DNA of 64,000 bases from Tenacibaculum sp. MAR_2009_124 (GTDB taxonomy: Bacteria > Bacteroidota > Bacteroidia > Flavobacteriales > Flavobacteriaceae). Positions 45,006 to 54,515 of this stretch are shown piece by piece. The notes under the pieces are model-generated. The model had not been told where the DNA came from. It saw only the letters and a list, made by a program, of their open reading frames with translations, and did no database searches. The DNA is taken from contig NZ_FNSF01000008.1 of assembly GCF_900105455.1 (NCBI RefSeq), forward strand, positions 434,001-498,000, in the 5' to 3' direction. Both the position numbers and the translations under genes were made by a program. Numbering within the stretch: position 1 is the first letter of the stretch; each line of letters begins with the position of its first letter.

Positions 45006-46076
45006 TTACTTGTTTATACTTCCATTAAGAATGTAGTTTATTACTAATGGATTCTTTTGATAATTCAGATGAGCTTTAATTGGGTTTACTATCTTCGGTT
45101 TTCCAAAAGGCCAAGAATACCCCTTCGCTGCAATACTCACAAAAACATTATTAACATTATATGCTGATGTATAAAAAACATCTTCAGGAACTGGGTATGA
45201 CAATAAATCATTAGGATCGGATATCGCTATTAATTGGGGCTTATACTTCTTATCCCCATTTAAGCTTTGTGTAAACTGTTTCAAAGGATTATATATATTT
45301 TGAATGAGTTTATCTCGCATAGCTTTATTTTTTCTATCAAAAGCAACCCCTTCTTTATCTACATTTTCAGACACACTAAGATCTCCCATATATAATAAAG
45401 GAAGTTGATTAGACAACATATAAATTGATGTAATCGATTGTTTCCATTTCTTAGCCCAAACCTCACCATCATTTATACTCTTATTAATGGTTTCAATAAA
45501 AATCTTTGAACCTAAGCTTTCGGTGATCCCAACAATTGGTATACTTCCCTCTTCATTCACCATACTTTGTAAGGTGTTTTTCATTTCTCTGCGTATAATA
45601 TCTCTAAAATTCCCCTGATACATAATCACATCTGACACGGACTGATTCATTAAAGATGCCTTAAACTGATCCATCGTTTCTAATCGATCAGGAATAACAT
45701 CCATAAAATGGAGTATAAATTTTAATCCCGTAGCTGGATACCATCCATGAACTGTAAACCTCAACTGCTTACTTCCTTTACGGTAAGTAATTACTCTACG
45801 CTTACTATATATTAAATGATGTGTAGTATCTTTTAATAAATTAAATCCTTCTTTCTCAACAATCCCTTTTACCAAATCATCAGCAAAATTCATATTATTT
45901 ATCCCCATTCCATGAGTCACAAATACATCTATCTGATCATTCTCAGACAGAAACTTCTTAATACCATAAAAGTTTTTTTTAGACTTATTTACTTTTAGCT
46001 TATGCACCATACAACTTTGAAATGTACAGGTAAAGCATAGCATAATATACCAGAGTAGTTTTTTATTTTTTATCAT
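45006..46076 (-). CDS. Lipoprotein with alpha/beta-hydrolase-like features
   Basis: 356 aa. A hydrophobic leader ends in FQSC (Cys22), probably acylated. VFVTHGMG (about 52-59) looks like an oxyanion strand, GITESLGSK (about 184-192) like a nucleophile elbow with Ser, SDPNDLLSYPVP (about 297-308) may supply the acid, and AHLNYQKNP (about 339-347) the His. This order fits a lipase/esterase fold; the elbow is GxxxSxG rather than GxSxG, so activity is uncertain. First gene of a two-gene minus operon. Confidence 0.7.
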   Translation of the reverse strand: MIKNKKLLWYIMLCFTCTFQSCMVHKLKVNKSKKNFYGIKKFLSENDQIDVFVTHGMGINNMNFADDLVKGIVEKEGFNLLKDTTHHLIYSKRRVITYRKGSKQLRFTVHGWYPATGLKFILHFMDVIPDRLETMDQFKASLMNQSVSDVIMYQGNFRDIIRREMKNTLQSMVNEEGSIPIVGITESLGSKIFIETINKSINDGEVWAKKWKQSITSIYMLSNQLPLLYMGDLSVSENVDKEGVAFDRKNKAMRDKLIQNIYNPLKQFTQSLNGDKKYKPQLIAISDPNDLLSYPVPEDVFYTSAYNVNNVFVSIAAKGYSWPFGKPKIVNPIKAHLNYQKNPLVINYILNGSINK

Positions 46077-46327
46077 GACTAGTGATTTTTGATTTTGATA
46101 TTATTCATCCAAAACTAGTTGATAAAAAGGGAGCGCTATATCCCTATGGATAGGTATTTATGCAACACCTTTTAAGAAACGGAACATATAGTTTCTATTC
46201 AGAAATCCTAGAATAAGAAATAGGTAATACCTCCACAATATTTACTATATACTGCAGAAGAGTTAAAAAAGTAAAATTATTTTTTGAATTAAATAAGGAG
46301 TGAATGGTTTTACCCCCTTTCATATCG

Positions 46328-47131
46328 CTACCAGCCTCCAGTAGCTCCACCTCCACCGAAGCCTCCGCCACCAAAGCCCCCTCCGAAACCGCCTCCGCCA
46401 GAAGATGAACTTCCACCAAAGCCACCGCCTCCAAAACCACCTCGTCCTGAGTTGCTTAGAATTATGGTATCAAAGACACTTCCTCCTGAATCTCGGTACC
46501 TTCTACCTCCTCCTCTGTTATTTTTATTACCATTTGAAACAATGATAAAAAAGATGATAAGGATAATAAAAAAAATAATCCATCCAGAATCGAATATAGG
46601 CCCTGAATCTTTGCGAGTCCCTTTGTACTCACCTTGAAGAACTTTGAAAATAGTATCAACTCCTTTATTTAAACCTCCATAATAATTCCCTTGTTTAAAG
46701 TAAGGAAGTATATCGTATTCAATAATTTGTCTTGATGTATAATCAGTAAGTAAGTGCTCTACTCCATACCCTGTCCTTATAGTAATTTTCCTATCGTTTT
46801 TTGCTAACAATATAAAAACTCCATTATCTTCTTTCTCTTGACCAATTCCCCACTCATGTGCCCAATTGGTAGCTAAATACCCAATATTTTCGCCTTCTGT
46901 AGAATTAATTACTGCAACTACAATTTGTGTTGAAGTTGTATCTGAATACTTAATCAACTTTTGTTCTAATGTAGTTTTCTCATGCGGAGTTAATAAGTTT
47001 ATATAATCATATAAACTAGTCTGATCTTTTTCTTTTTTCGGCTTCTTTGGAATTTCAAAACCTTGAGAAAAGATATTAAAAACACTAAATAGTGAAAATA
47101 TAAGGATTAAAGTAGAAATGGTCTTTTTCAA
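46328..47131 (-). CDS. TPM domain protein with glycine-rich tail (YgcG-like)
   Basis: 267 aa. Signal peptide ends near NIFSQG. TPM domain spans about 38-160, with TSTQIVVAVINSTEG, EKEDNGVFILLAKNDRKITIRTGYG and PYFKQGNYYGGL. One membrane helix (about 178-196) is followed by a tail of FGGGGFGG-type repeats with Ser, typical of YgcG-like proteins made with LemA. Last gene of the M23-MerR-LemA-TPM-TPM operon. Confidence 0.92.
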   Translation of the reverse strand: MKKTISTLILIFSLFSVFNIFSQGFEIPKKPKKEKDQTSLYDYINLLTPHEKTTLEQKLIKYSDTTSTQIVVAVINSTEGENIGYLATNWAHEWGIGQEKEDNGVFILLAKNDRKITIRTGYGVEHLLTDYTSRQIIEYDILPYFKQGNYYGGLNKGVDTIFKVLQGEYKGTRKDSGPIFDSGWIIFFIILIIFFIIVSNGNKNNRGGGRRYRDSGGSVFDTIILSNSGRGGFGGGGFGGSSSSGGGGFGGGFGGGGFGGGGATGGW

Positions 47132-47137
47132 TTTTCT

Positions 47138-47575
47138 TTAAGCTTTAGATATTTCATTCGACAATTCATCCTCATCATCTGTTTGCCATGGGAAATGCAC
47201 TTTTAACTCCTCTCCCGCTTTTAACACTCCATTGATGATCCCTTGCTTAAAATCACCTTGTTGAAATTCCTCCTGCATTGCATCTTTTGTTGTATCCCAA
47301 AAATTATCCGGAACTACTTTATTAATTCCTTCATCTCCATACACCACAAACTTCCGATCTTCAACAGCAACATAGAACAACACCGCGTTATGCTCTTTGG
47401 TATTATCCATTTTAAGCATTTGAAATACCTCTTGAACTCTAAGATAATGAGGCAACTTTGACGTTGCCTCAATATGTACTCTGATTTCTCCAGAAGTATT
47501 CTTTTCTGCCTGTTTTATGGCATTCACTATTTCTTGCTCTTCTTTTGCTGAAAGAAAATCTTCAACTCTTGACAT
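47138..47575 (-). CDS. TPM domain protein, soluble
   Basis: 145 aa with no signal peptide or membrane segment. TPM features are KNTSGEIRVHIEATSKL, EHNAVLFYVAVEDRKFVVYGDEGI and EEFQQGDFKQGIINGV. It sits between lemA (5-nt gap) and the Gly-rich TPM gene (6-nt gap). One member of the operon pair is secreted and the other stays inside, unless it is carried by another route. Confidence 0.92.
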   Translation of the reverse strand: MSRVEDFLSAKEEQEIVNAIKQAEKNTSGEIRVHIEATSKLPHYLRVQEVFQMLKMDNTKEHNAVLFYVAVEDRKFVVYGDEGINKVVPDNFWDTTKDAMQEEFQQGDFKQGIINGVLKAGEELKVHFPWQTDDEDELSNEISKA

Positions 47576-47580
47576 CCAAC

Positions 47581-48177
47581 TTAAAATTTAAAGTCAACGT
47601 TAGGTGCATTTTCTGCTCCCGGATCAGATTTATAACGAGTCATTTCTTCAAAACCAAAAATTCCAGCTAAAATTGACCCTGGAAACTTTTTAATATGTTT
47701 ATTATAAACATTAGTATCTTCATTAAAACGATCTCTCGCTACATTAATGCGATTCTCAGTACCCTCCAATTGGCTCTGTAACTCTAAAAAATTCTGATTT
47801 GCCTTTAACTCTGGATAACGTTCAACTGACACCAACAACTTTGATAAAGCACCTGTTAAACCTTGCTGCGCTTGCTGAAACTGCGCCATTTTTTCAGGAG
47901 TTAGGTCACCAGCATTAATATTTACAGAGGTAGCTTTTGCTCTGGCATTAATTACTTCGGTCAAGGTAGACTTCTCAAAGTCTGCAGCCCCTTGCACAGT
48001 TTTTACTAAATTCCCAATAAGGTCATTTCTTCTTTGATAAGAACTTTCTACTTTCGACCAAGCTGTTTTCGCATTTTCTTGATGCTCAATCGCCGTATTA
48101 TTAAACCCAACAGCCCAGTTATATAAAACGAACGCTATAACACCTATTACAATTAAAGGCACTAACCATTTTTTCAT
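47581..48177 (-). CDS. lemA: LemA family protein
   Basis: 198 aa. One N-terminal membrane helix (about 4-24) then a four-helix coiled domain with the LemA core NAKTAWSKVESSYQRRNDLI and NLVKTVQG, ending SILAGIFGFEEM. LemA proteins occur with TPM/YgcG proteins in a conserved module of unknown biochemical role at the membrane, which is the arrangement seen here. Confidence 0.96.
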   Translation of the reverse strand: MKKWLVPLIVIGVIAFVLYNWAVGFNNTAIEHQENAKTAWSKVESSYQRRNDLIGNLVKTVQGAADFEKSTLTEVINARAKATSVNINAGDLTPEKMAQFQQAQQGLTGALSKLLVSVERYPELKANQNFLELQSQLEGTENRINVARDRFNEDTNVYNKHIKKFPGSILAGIFGFEEMTRYKSDPGAENAPNVDFKF

Positions 48178-48196
48178 AATATTTGATTTTTTGTAT

Positions 48197-48526
48197 TTAC
48201 AATTGATTTTTTATTTTGATAAGCTCTGCTTTTACAGCTTCTAATCTACTAATAATTTCGTGATTGCTAACTACTTTATCTAGATTTTTACCAAGCTTCT
48301 TCTTAGCTCCATCCAAAGTAAAACCTCTTTCTTTTACTAAATTAAATATCAATTTAAAATTTTCTACATCTTCTTTTGTAAACAATCTGTTTCCTTTCGC
48401 ATTTTTTTTGGGTTTAATAACATCGAACTCTTTTTCCCAAAAACGAATTAGAGAAGTATTGACACCAAAGGCTTCAGCTACTTCTCCAATTTTATAATAT
48501 CTTTTATCAGGTAAATCTACATGCAT
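48197..48526 (-). CDS. MerR family transcriptional regulator
   Basis: 109 aa. N-terminal MerR winged helix-turn-helix: YYKIGEVAEAFGVNTSLIRFWEKEF, with RLFTKEDVENF. The C-terminus is a short helical stretch without metal-binding Cys. It lies between the M23 peptidase and lemA genes, so it may control this operon. Confidence 0.93.
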   Translation of the reverse strand: MHVDLPDKRYYKIGEVAEAFGVNTSLIRFWEKEFDVIKPKKNAKGNRLFTKEDVENFKLIFNLVKERGFTLDGAKKKLGKNLDKVVSNHEIISRLEAVKAELIKIKNQL

Positions 48527-48535
48527 TTCTATTGT

Positions 48536-49504
48536 TTAATCATACGACTGCCCTTTTTGCTGAGAGGCTTTTTGCATTGCAATAAACTCCTCCGGCGTTA
48601 AGTCTCCGTAATAATAATATATCGGGTTTACGGGGCGGTTATTCTTATGAACCTCATAATGTAAGTGAGGAGCCGCCGAACGACCTGTATTTCCAACATA
48701 ACCTATTAAGTCACCTCTCTTTACTTTCTGTCCTTTTCTTCCTACAATTTTACTCATATGAGCATAAATTGTTTTATAACCATATCCGTGTTCAATATAC
48801 ACAACATTTCCAAATGTTGCACTTCTTTCCGACCTTATTATCTTACCATTTCCTGAAGCAAAAATTGGTGTACCAGAAGGTGCTGTAAAATCCATACCAT
48901 TATGCATACGCCATGATTTTAATATAGGATGTAAACGCATTCCATAACCAGAAGCCATTCTTGTCAAATCTTCATTTTTAACTGGTTGAATTGCGGGTAT
49001 TGATGCTAGCATTTTTTCTTTTTCCTTCGCCAATGAAACAATTTCGTCTAAAGACTTCGATTGCACGACCATCTGTTTTGATAATACATCGAGTTGTTTT
49101 GTTGCATTCCTAATCATGCTAGTATTTTCAAAACCATCAAGATGTTTGTATCTGTTTACTCCTCCAAAACCTGCTATTCTTTGTTCATCGGCTATTGGCG
49201 TTGCTTCAAAATATGTTCTATATATATTATTATCTCTATCTTGTAATTCTGTTAAAACCTGAGAACTCTCTTCCATTTTTTTTGATAAGAGTTCATAATG
49301 TAATTTTAAATTTTCAAGTTCTCTTTTTTGCGATCGCTCTTTCGGGGTAAGTAGAAACTGACTAAAGCCAATAAAACCTAAAAAGGCTATCAAAAAAATT
49401 CCAGAGGTTACTAAGAAAGCTTGTTTATATTTTTCACTCGTTCTTTTCTCTATTTTCCTATAAGAAAGCGTATCCGGATCATAATAATATTTTACTTTCG
49501 CCAT
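48536..49504 (-). CDS. M23 family metallopeptidase (LytM/NlpD-like)
   Basis: 322 aa from ATG 49504 (MAKVKYYYDPDTL). The upstream in-frame ATG at 49576 would include the promoter and palindrome and is rejected. One N-terminal membrane helix (about 31-50), a coiled-coil (about 62-95), then the M23 domain with the zinc motifs HNGMDFTA and HLHYEVH. It cleaves or regulates cleavage of peptidoglycan crosslinks in the periplasm. First gene of the operon leading to merR, lemA and the TPM pair. Confidence 0.93.
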   Translation of the reverse strand: MAKVKYYYDPDTLSYRKIEKRTSEKYKQAFLVTSGIFLIAFLGFIGFSQFLLTPKERSQKRELENLKLHYELLSKKMEESSQVLTELQDRDNNIYRTYFEATPIADEQRIAGFGGVNRYKHLDGFENTSMIRNATKQLDVLSKQMVVQSKSLDEIVSLAKEKEKMLASIPAIQPVKNEDLTRMASGYGMRLHPILKSWRMHNGMDFTAPSGTPIFASGNGKIIRSERSATFGNVVYIEHGYGYKTIYAHMSKIVGRKGQKVKRGDLIGYVGNTGRSAAPHLHYEVHKNNRPVNPIYYYYGDLTPEEFIAMQKASQQKGQSYD

Positions 49505-49509
49505 AATGC

Positions 49510-49517
49510 TAAATATA
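49510..49517 (-). promoter_or_regulatory. -7 promoter element (TATATTTA) of the M23 operon
   Basis: One mismatch to TAnnTTTG. It lies 5 nt before ATG 49504, predicting a near-leaderless mRNA. The -33 region falls in the palindrome at 49526-49543. Confidence 0.5.
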
Positions 49518-49525
49518 CTATTTTT

Positions 49526-49543
49526 GTGCTCTTTAAAGAGCAC
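49526..49543. promoter_or_regulatory. Perfect 18-bp palindrome in the M23/alaS intergenic region
   Basis: GTGCTCTTTAAAGAGCAC is a perfect inverted repeat without spacer, 8 nt upstream of the M23 -7 box and within its -33 region. Possible operator, for example for the MerR-type regulator of the same operon (MerR sites are typically dyads of about this size in the promoter spacer). Confidence 0.55.
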
Positions 49544-49658
49544 CATTTTTAAGGGGGTTATAAATTGGTAACCCACAAATTTACAAAATGTTTTAAAACT
49601 TCATTTTTTTAGGAGTTTTTTAGATAAAAATTAACAATTTTAAGATATGGGTAGTGGT

Positions 49659-52271
49659 ATGAAATCACAAGAAATAAGAACTAAATTTTTAGAGTTTTTC
49701 AAGTCAAAACAACATGACATAGTTCCTTCGGCACCAATGGTATTAAAAAACGATCCAACGCTGATGTTTACGAATTCAGGTATGGCTCCGTTTAAAGAAT
49801 TCTTTTTAGGCAACGCCACCCCAAAAAATAATAGAATTTCCGACTCTCAGAAATGTCTACGTGTTTCAGGTAAGCACAACGATTTAGAAGAGGTTGGATA
49901 CGATACTTATCACCACACCATGTTTGAAATGCTTGGAAACTGGAGTTTTGGTGATTACTTTAAAAAAGAAGCCATTGCTTGGGCATGGGAGCTTCTTACT
50001 GAAGTTTATAAAATTGACAAGAATATTTTATACGTTACCATTTTCGAAGGAGACGAAAAGGATGGAACAAAAATAGATCAAGATGCCTATGATTTCTGGA
50101 AAGCAATTATTCCAGAAGATCGAATCTTAATGGGGAACAAAAAAGACAACTTTTGGGAAATGGGAGAGCAAGGTCCTTGTGGTCCCTGTTCTGAAATTCA
50201 TGTAGACATTCGATCTGAAGAAGAAAAAGCGAAAATAGACGGGAAATCTTTGGTCAATGAAGATCATCCTCAGGTGGTTGAGATTTGGAATCTTGTATTT
50301 ATGCAATATAACCGTAAAGCCAATGGTTCCTTGGAAGAACTTCCTTCTAAACATATTGATACAGGAATGGGCTTTGAGCGTTTATGTATGGTTTTACAGA
50401 ATGTTCAATCGAATTATGACACTGATGTTTTTACTCCTTTAATCAGAGAAATAGAAACCATTACTGGAGTAACGTATGGTAAAGATGAAAAAGTTGACGT
50501 TGCTATTCGTGTAATTGCCGATCATGTTAGAGCCGTTTCTTTTGCTATTGCCGATGGACAGTTACCAAGTAATAATGGCGCTGGATATGTGATTCGACGA
50601 ATTTTAAGAAGAGCAATCCGTTATGGATTTACTTTCTTAAATCAAAAAGAAGCTTTTATTTATAAATTGGTAGACACCTTATCTCACCAAATGGGAAATG
50701 CTTTTCCTGAGATTAAAAAGCAAAGTACTTTGGTTCATAATGTAGTTAAGGAAGAAGAACTATCATTCCTCAGAACTTTAGATCAAGGTTTGTTATTATT
50801 AGATAGAGTTATTGAAACTACAAAGGGTAAAACCGTATCAGGTAAAAAAGCGTTTGAATTATACGATACGTTTGGTTTCCCTTTGGATTTAACAGAGTTA
50901 ATTGCTCGTGAAAAAGGTTTTGATATTCATGTTGAAGAGTTTAATACAGAACTAAAAAAACAAAAAGATCGTTCTAGAGCTGCTTCTGCAAGTGAAACAG
51001 GAGATTGGGTTTTTATAAAGGAAGACGATACTGAAGAGTTTGTTGGTTATGATACATTAACTTCAAACGTAAAAATTACACGATATAGAAAGGTTACCAC
51101 CAAAAAAGATGGCGATCAATATCAACTGGTATTCAATCTAACTCCGTTTTACCCAGAAGGAGGAGGGCAAGTTGGTGATAAAGGAGCTTTGGAAGCTACC
51201 AATGGCGATGTCATTTACATTACTGATACTAAAAAAGAAAATAACGTAATAATCCACTTTACTAAGAACCTTCCAAAAGACTTAAATGAAACTTTTAAGG
51301 CTGTTGTAAATGATGAATTTAGAAGATTATCTGCAAGCAATCACTCTGCTACACACTTATTGCATCAAGCATTGCGTGCTATTTTAGGTGATCATGTTGA
51401 GCAAAAAGGATCGCTAGTAAACCCTAAATATCTACGTTTTGATTTCTCTCATTTCTCTAAGGTTGATGCTGATCAATTACAAGAAATTGAGGAATTTGTA
51501 AACGCACGTATTCGCGAAAACCTTTCGTTAGAAGAACAAAGAGGTATTCCAATGGAACAGGCCATAGAAGAGGGTGCTATTGCTTTGTTTGGTGAAAAAT
51601 ATGGGGACAGTGTTCGCACCATTCGCTTCGGGAAATCAATGGAATTATGTGGAGGAACTCATATACAACAAACTGGTGATATTTGGTATTTCAAAATAAA
51701 ATCTGAAGGTGCCGTTGCTGCTGGAATTAGAAGAATTGAAGCCATCACAAACGTTGCCGTCGGTGACTATTTCGAGGATGTTGAACGTACTTATAACAAT
51801 ATTAAGCAACAGTTAAAGAATCCAAAGGATCTTGTAAAATCAATTAGTTCATTACAAGATGAAAACACCAATCTTAAAAAGCAAATAGAACAGCTTTTAA
51901 AGGATAAAGCGAAAAATTTAAAAGGTGATATTAAAAATCAATTAAAAGAAGTTAATGGTGTGCATTTTTTAGCTACTCAAGTTGATTTAGATCCAAATGG
52001 AATTAAAACCTTATCTTTTGAATTGGGTGGAGAAATAGATAATTTATTCTTATTATTTGCTACAGCTCCATCAAAAGAAAAAGCGATGTTAACTTGCTAT
52101 ATTTCTAAAGATTTGGCTAACGATCGTGGTTATGATGCTGGTAAAGTAGTAAGAGAATTAGGAAAACTGATTCATGGTGGCGGTGGCGGTCAAAACTTCT
52201 TTGCTACCGCAGGAGGTAAAAACCCAGGAGGAATTCCTAAAGCATTAGAAAAAGCGGTTGATTATCTATAA
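49659..52271 (+). CDS. alaS: Alanine--tRNA ligase
   Basis: 870 aa from ATG 49659 (MKSQEIRTKF); ATG 49647 adds only MGSG and is less likely. Class II aminoacylation core at the N-terminus with PSAPMVLKNDPTLMFTNSGM and GCGPC-like EQGPCGPCSEIH. The editing domain has the zinc motifs HSATHLLHQ and CGGTH. A DHHA1 C-terminal domain ends with HGGGGGGQ-type GGGGGQNFFATAGGK. It charges tRNA-Ala and clears mischarged Ser/Gly. Terminator follows at 52296. Confidence 0.97.
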   Translation: MKSQEIRTKFLEFFKSKQHDIVPSAPMVLKNDPTLMFTNSGMAPFKEFFLGNATPKNNRISDSQKCLRVSGKHNDLEEVGYDTYHHTMFEMLGNWSFGDYFKKEAIAWAWELLTEVYKIDKNILYVTIFEGDEKDGTKIDQDAYDFWKAIIPEDRILMGNKKDNFWEMGEQGPCGPCSEIHVDIRSEEEKAKIDGKSLVNEDHPQVVEIWNLVFMQYNRKANGSLEELPSKHIDTGMGFERLCMVLQNVQSNYDTDVFTPLIREIETITGVTYGKDEKVDVAIRVIADHVRAVSFAIADGQLPSNNGAGYVIRRILRRAIRYGFTFLNQKEAFIYKLVDTLSHQMGNAFPEIKKQSTLVHNVVKEEELSFLRTLDQGLLLLDRVIETTKGKTVSGKKAFELYDTFGFPLDLTELIAREKGFDIHVEEFNTELKKQKDRSRAASASETGDWVFIKEDDTEEFVGYDTLTSNVKITRYRKVTTKKDGDQYQLVFNLTPFYPEGGGQVGDKGALEATNGDVIYITDTKKENNVIIHFTKNLPKDLNETFKAVVNDEFRRLSASNHSATHLLHQALRAILGDHVEQKGSLVNPKYLRFDFSHFSKVDADQLQEIEEFVNARIRENLSLEEQRGIPMEQAIEEGAIALFGEKYGDSVRTIRFGKSMELCGGTHIQQTGDIWYFKIKSEGAVAAGIRRIEAITNVAVGDYFEDVERTYNNIKQQLKNPKDLVKSISSLQDENTNLKKQIEQLLKDKAKNLKGDIKNQLKEVNGVHFLATQVDLDPNGIKTLSFELGGEIDNLFLLFATAPSKEKAMLTCYISKDLANDRGYDAGKVVRELGKLIHGGGGGQNFFATAGGKNPGGIPKALEKAVDYL

Positions 52272-52295
52272 AAAGAGATTCAATTTAAATATACG

Positions 52296-52331
52296 AAAAG
52301 GTTCAGAGAATTATTTCTTTGAACCTTTTTT
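52296..52331 (+). terminator. Terminator of alaS
   Basis: AAAAGGTTCA (52296-52305) pairs with TGAACCTTTT (52320-52329) over a 14-nt loop, then T. It directly abuts the -7 box of the next gene at 52331. Confidence 0.8.
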
Positions 52332-52338
52332 ATATTTG
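52331..52338 (+). promoter_or_regulatory. -7 promoter element (TATATTTG)
   Basis: Exact TAnnTTTG match, 15 nt before ATG 52354; leader about 12 nt. No good -33 box is present at 19 nt; that position falls in the alaS terminator loop. Confidence 0.65.
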
Positions 52339-52353
52339 TAAAAAAATTGTGCG

Positions 52354-53073
52354 ATGGATAAGGATTTAAAAAGCACTATCGAAGAGATTAAATTTTACTT
52401 AAAAAACTCGCTTATTAAAATTAAAAAGGAATGGAGAAGGATTCTTAGCTCAATTATTTCATTAGTATTCTACATTTCCATTCTTTTCTCTAATGAACTT
52501 TTCGGCATCGATTTTAGAGAATATTTAAACAAAATTCCAAGCAAATATTTTACGATACTACTTTCGATCATTCTTATCTCTTCTATTTTTCAACCACTTT
52601 TAAAAAAGCAAGAGGTTCATAATAACAGTATTTTGAAACTATCAAGTCAAAATGATTATTCACGTTTGAACGGAATGATCGGTATTTCTACGATATCCAT
52701 TTTGGCAGCATTAGCATATGCATACTTCATTCCAACATCTAACACCAATCCCTTTCTATTAGTTTTAATAATTCTAACATTAGCAATACATAATAGAAAA
52801 GCAAAAACAACGGCTTTCTTTATAAAAGAAGGTAGTTTTCTTTTTTATGAAAATGAAAAAGAGAAAAGGCGTTTTGTATTATCTGATGTCGAACTTATTG
52901 TCATTTTTAAAAATCAGATAACATTAGACTATCGAGATAAAGAGCATTTGATTGCTTTTTTAGAACTCAAGGAAAAAGATTTAAATGACATTATTTCTTG
53001 GTTGAAAAAACAACTACCGCATGCTGAAGTAGTAAAAAACAAGAATAATTGTAAAAATAAAATCAAAAAATAA
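52354..53073 (+). CDS. Membrane protein of unknown function
   Basis: 239 aa. A charged amphipathic N-terminus (1-28), then membrane helices near 30-50, 64-82, 108-126 and 130-145. The cytosolic C-terminal part (about 150-232) is rich in charged strands, including SFLFYENEKEKRRFVLSDVELI, which recalls a PH-like bacterial domain; this is a guess. First gene of a possible three-gene unit with 53083 and 53565. Confidence 0.72.
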   Translation: MDKDLKSTIEEIKFYLKNSLIKIKKEWRRILSSIISLVFYISILFSNELFGIDFREYLNKIPSKYFTILLSIILISSIFQPLLKKQEVHNNSILKLSSQNDYSRLNGMIGISTISILAALAYAYFIPTSNTNPFLLVLIILTLAIHNRKAKTTAFFIKEGSFLFYENEKEKRRFVLSDVELIVIFKNQITLDYRDKEHLIAFLELKEKDLNDIISWLKKQLPHAEVVKNKNNCKNKIKK

Positions 53074-53082
53074 ATTGCAAAC

Positions 53083-53553
53083 ATGGAATATACAATCAAG
53101 GCTTCCAGAAACAATGGCTTAACTGCTCACCATAAAAACTCGATTGTTTTTCATAGTAAATATCACGGGAAATTATTAAAGAAAAATTTCATTGAAATTT
53201 ACGATTATCACAATGAACGTATATTAACATTAAAAGATCATGGGATACTTACGAACGATTTCGAAATCGAAGACTTCACCCCTTCCTATTATAAAGAAAA
53301 GCCATTGTTATTTGGTGGGTACCGTAATCTTGAACTCCCTTGTAAGAATTTTTTAAAAATTGAAACACCAATATTACCTTTCGGTAGGTTTAAAATATAT
53401 TTCAATAATAACGTAATAGCTTCTGGAAAATCTAAACTGTTTAGCATCGGTATAAATACAATTACAAACTTCAACACAAAAAACGAATATTTAATCAAGT
53501 ATTCTTTAATTTTACTACTGATAAAGTATACGATTTCTTATAACGACCAATAG
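53083..53553 (+). CDS. Hypothetical protein
   Basis: 156 aa, soluble, mixed beta with many Asn/Lys/His (EYTIKASRNNGLTAHHKNS), ending with a hydrophobic helix LIKYSLILLLIKYTI. No family is recognised. It lies 9 nt after the membrane protein and 11 nt before the GSCFA gene, so the three are probably cotranscribed. Confidence 0.65.
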   Translation: MEYTIKASRNNGLTAHHKNSIVFHSKYHGKLLKKNFIEIYDYHNERILTLKDHGILTNDFEIEDFTPSYYKEKPLLFGGYRNLELPCKNFLKIETPILPFGRFKIYFNNNVIASGKSKLFSIGINTITNFNTKNEYLIKYSLILLLIKYTISYNDQ

Positions 53554-53564
53554 CTTTTAAGTTT

Positions 53565-54515
53565 ATGATCCTACAAACACAAATACCTTTACAACAACAA
53601 CAGTACAATCCAATTACTTATCAATCGAAGTTACTATTATTAGGCTCGTGTTTCTCGGAAAACATAGGGAATAAACTTTCTTATTTTAAGTTTCAAACAG
53701 TTCAAAACCCTTTTGGAATTTTGTTTCAACCCAAAGCAATCGAAAACCTCGTACTTGATGCTATTAATCAAAAAGTTTATAAAGAGAATGACATTCTTTT
53801 TCACAATGAACAATGGCATTCCTTTAATGCTCACTCTAAGCTTAGCTCTCCAACGAAAGAAAGGCTTCTCGATAATTTAAATGAAGCTATTACTTTAACG
53901 CAAAATAGCTTGAATAACGCCTCTCATATAATCGTTACTTTAGGAACGGCATGGGTATATCGATTTATTGAGAAAGACCAACTTGTAGCCAATTGCCATA
54001 AGGTTCCTCAGAAAAAATTCTTAAAGGAAATCTTATCAATTAATGAGATTAAGGAAAGCTTAGATGCTTTAACTTCATTAATAAGGTCAGAGAACTCAAA
54101 AACCTCTATAATTTTCACACTTTCTCCCGTTAGACATCTTAAAGATGGCTTTATAGAAAACCAACGAAGCAAGGCTCACTTGCTCAGCGCTATTCACAAA
54201 GTTGTTGATGAAAGAAAGAATATTCATTATTTTCCTTCTTATGAAATTATGATGGACGAACTTCGAGATTATCGTTTTTACAAAGAAGACATGATTCATC
54301 CAAATAATGTTGCCATCAATTATATATGGGAACGTTTTAAAAATGTATGGATCTCTGAAGACACTCAAGCCACTATGAAAACTGTTGATACTATTCAAAA
54401 AGGGTTAGCTCATAAACCTTTCAATCCAGAATCGGATCAACACAAAGTTTTTTTAAAAAAACTATCGGATAAACTGAAAAACATACAACAACACTTCCCT
54501 AGTATTAAATTCTAA
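53565..54515 (+). CDS. GSCFA domain-containing protein
   Basis: 316 aa. The N-terminal family signature is LLLGSCFSENIGNKL (about 26-40), a variant of GSCFA, followed by NPFGILFQP. Later come ITLTLSPVRH-like IIFTLSPVRHLKDGF, FPSYEIMMDELRDYRFY and MIHPNN. The pattern (GSC...SPVRH...HPN) fits an SGNH/GDSL-like hydrolase in which Ser, Asp and His may form the active site. Cytosolic. No pathway is indicated by neighbours. Confidence 0.88.
   Translation: MILQTQIPLQQQQYNPITYQSKLLLLGSCFSENIGNKLSYFKFQTVQNPFGILFQPKAIENLVLDAINQKVYKENDILFHNEQWHSFNAHSKLSSPTKERLLDNLNEAITLTQNSLNNASHIIVTLGTAWVYRFIEKDQLVANCHKVPQKKFLKEILSINEIKESLDALTSLIRSENSKTSIIFTLSPVRHLKDGFIENQRSKAHLLSAIHKVVDERKNIHYFPSYEIMMDELRDYRFYKEDMIHPNNVAINYIWERFKNVWISEDTQATMKTVDTIQKGLAHKPFNPESDQHKVFLKKLSDKLKNIQQHFPSIKF

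Noticed and set aside
46195..46440. 81-aa frame rich in Val/Glu/Ala overlapping the TPM gene end
   Set aside because: It is a shifted reading of the Gly-repeat tail of the TPM protein, with no independent start signal.
49505..49576. ATG at 49576 as the start of the M23 peptidase
   Set aside because: The extension would run through the promoter-like box and the perfect palindrome; MAKVKYYYDP is a better N-terminus.
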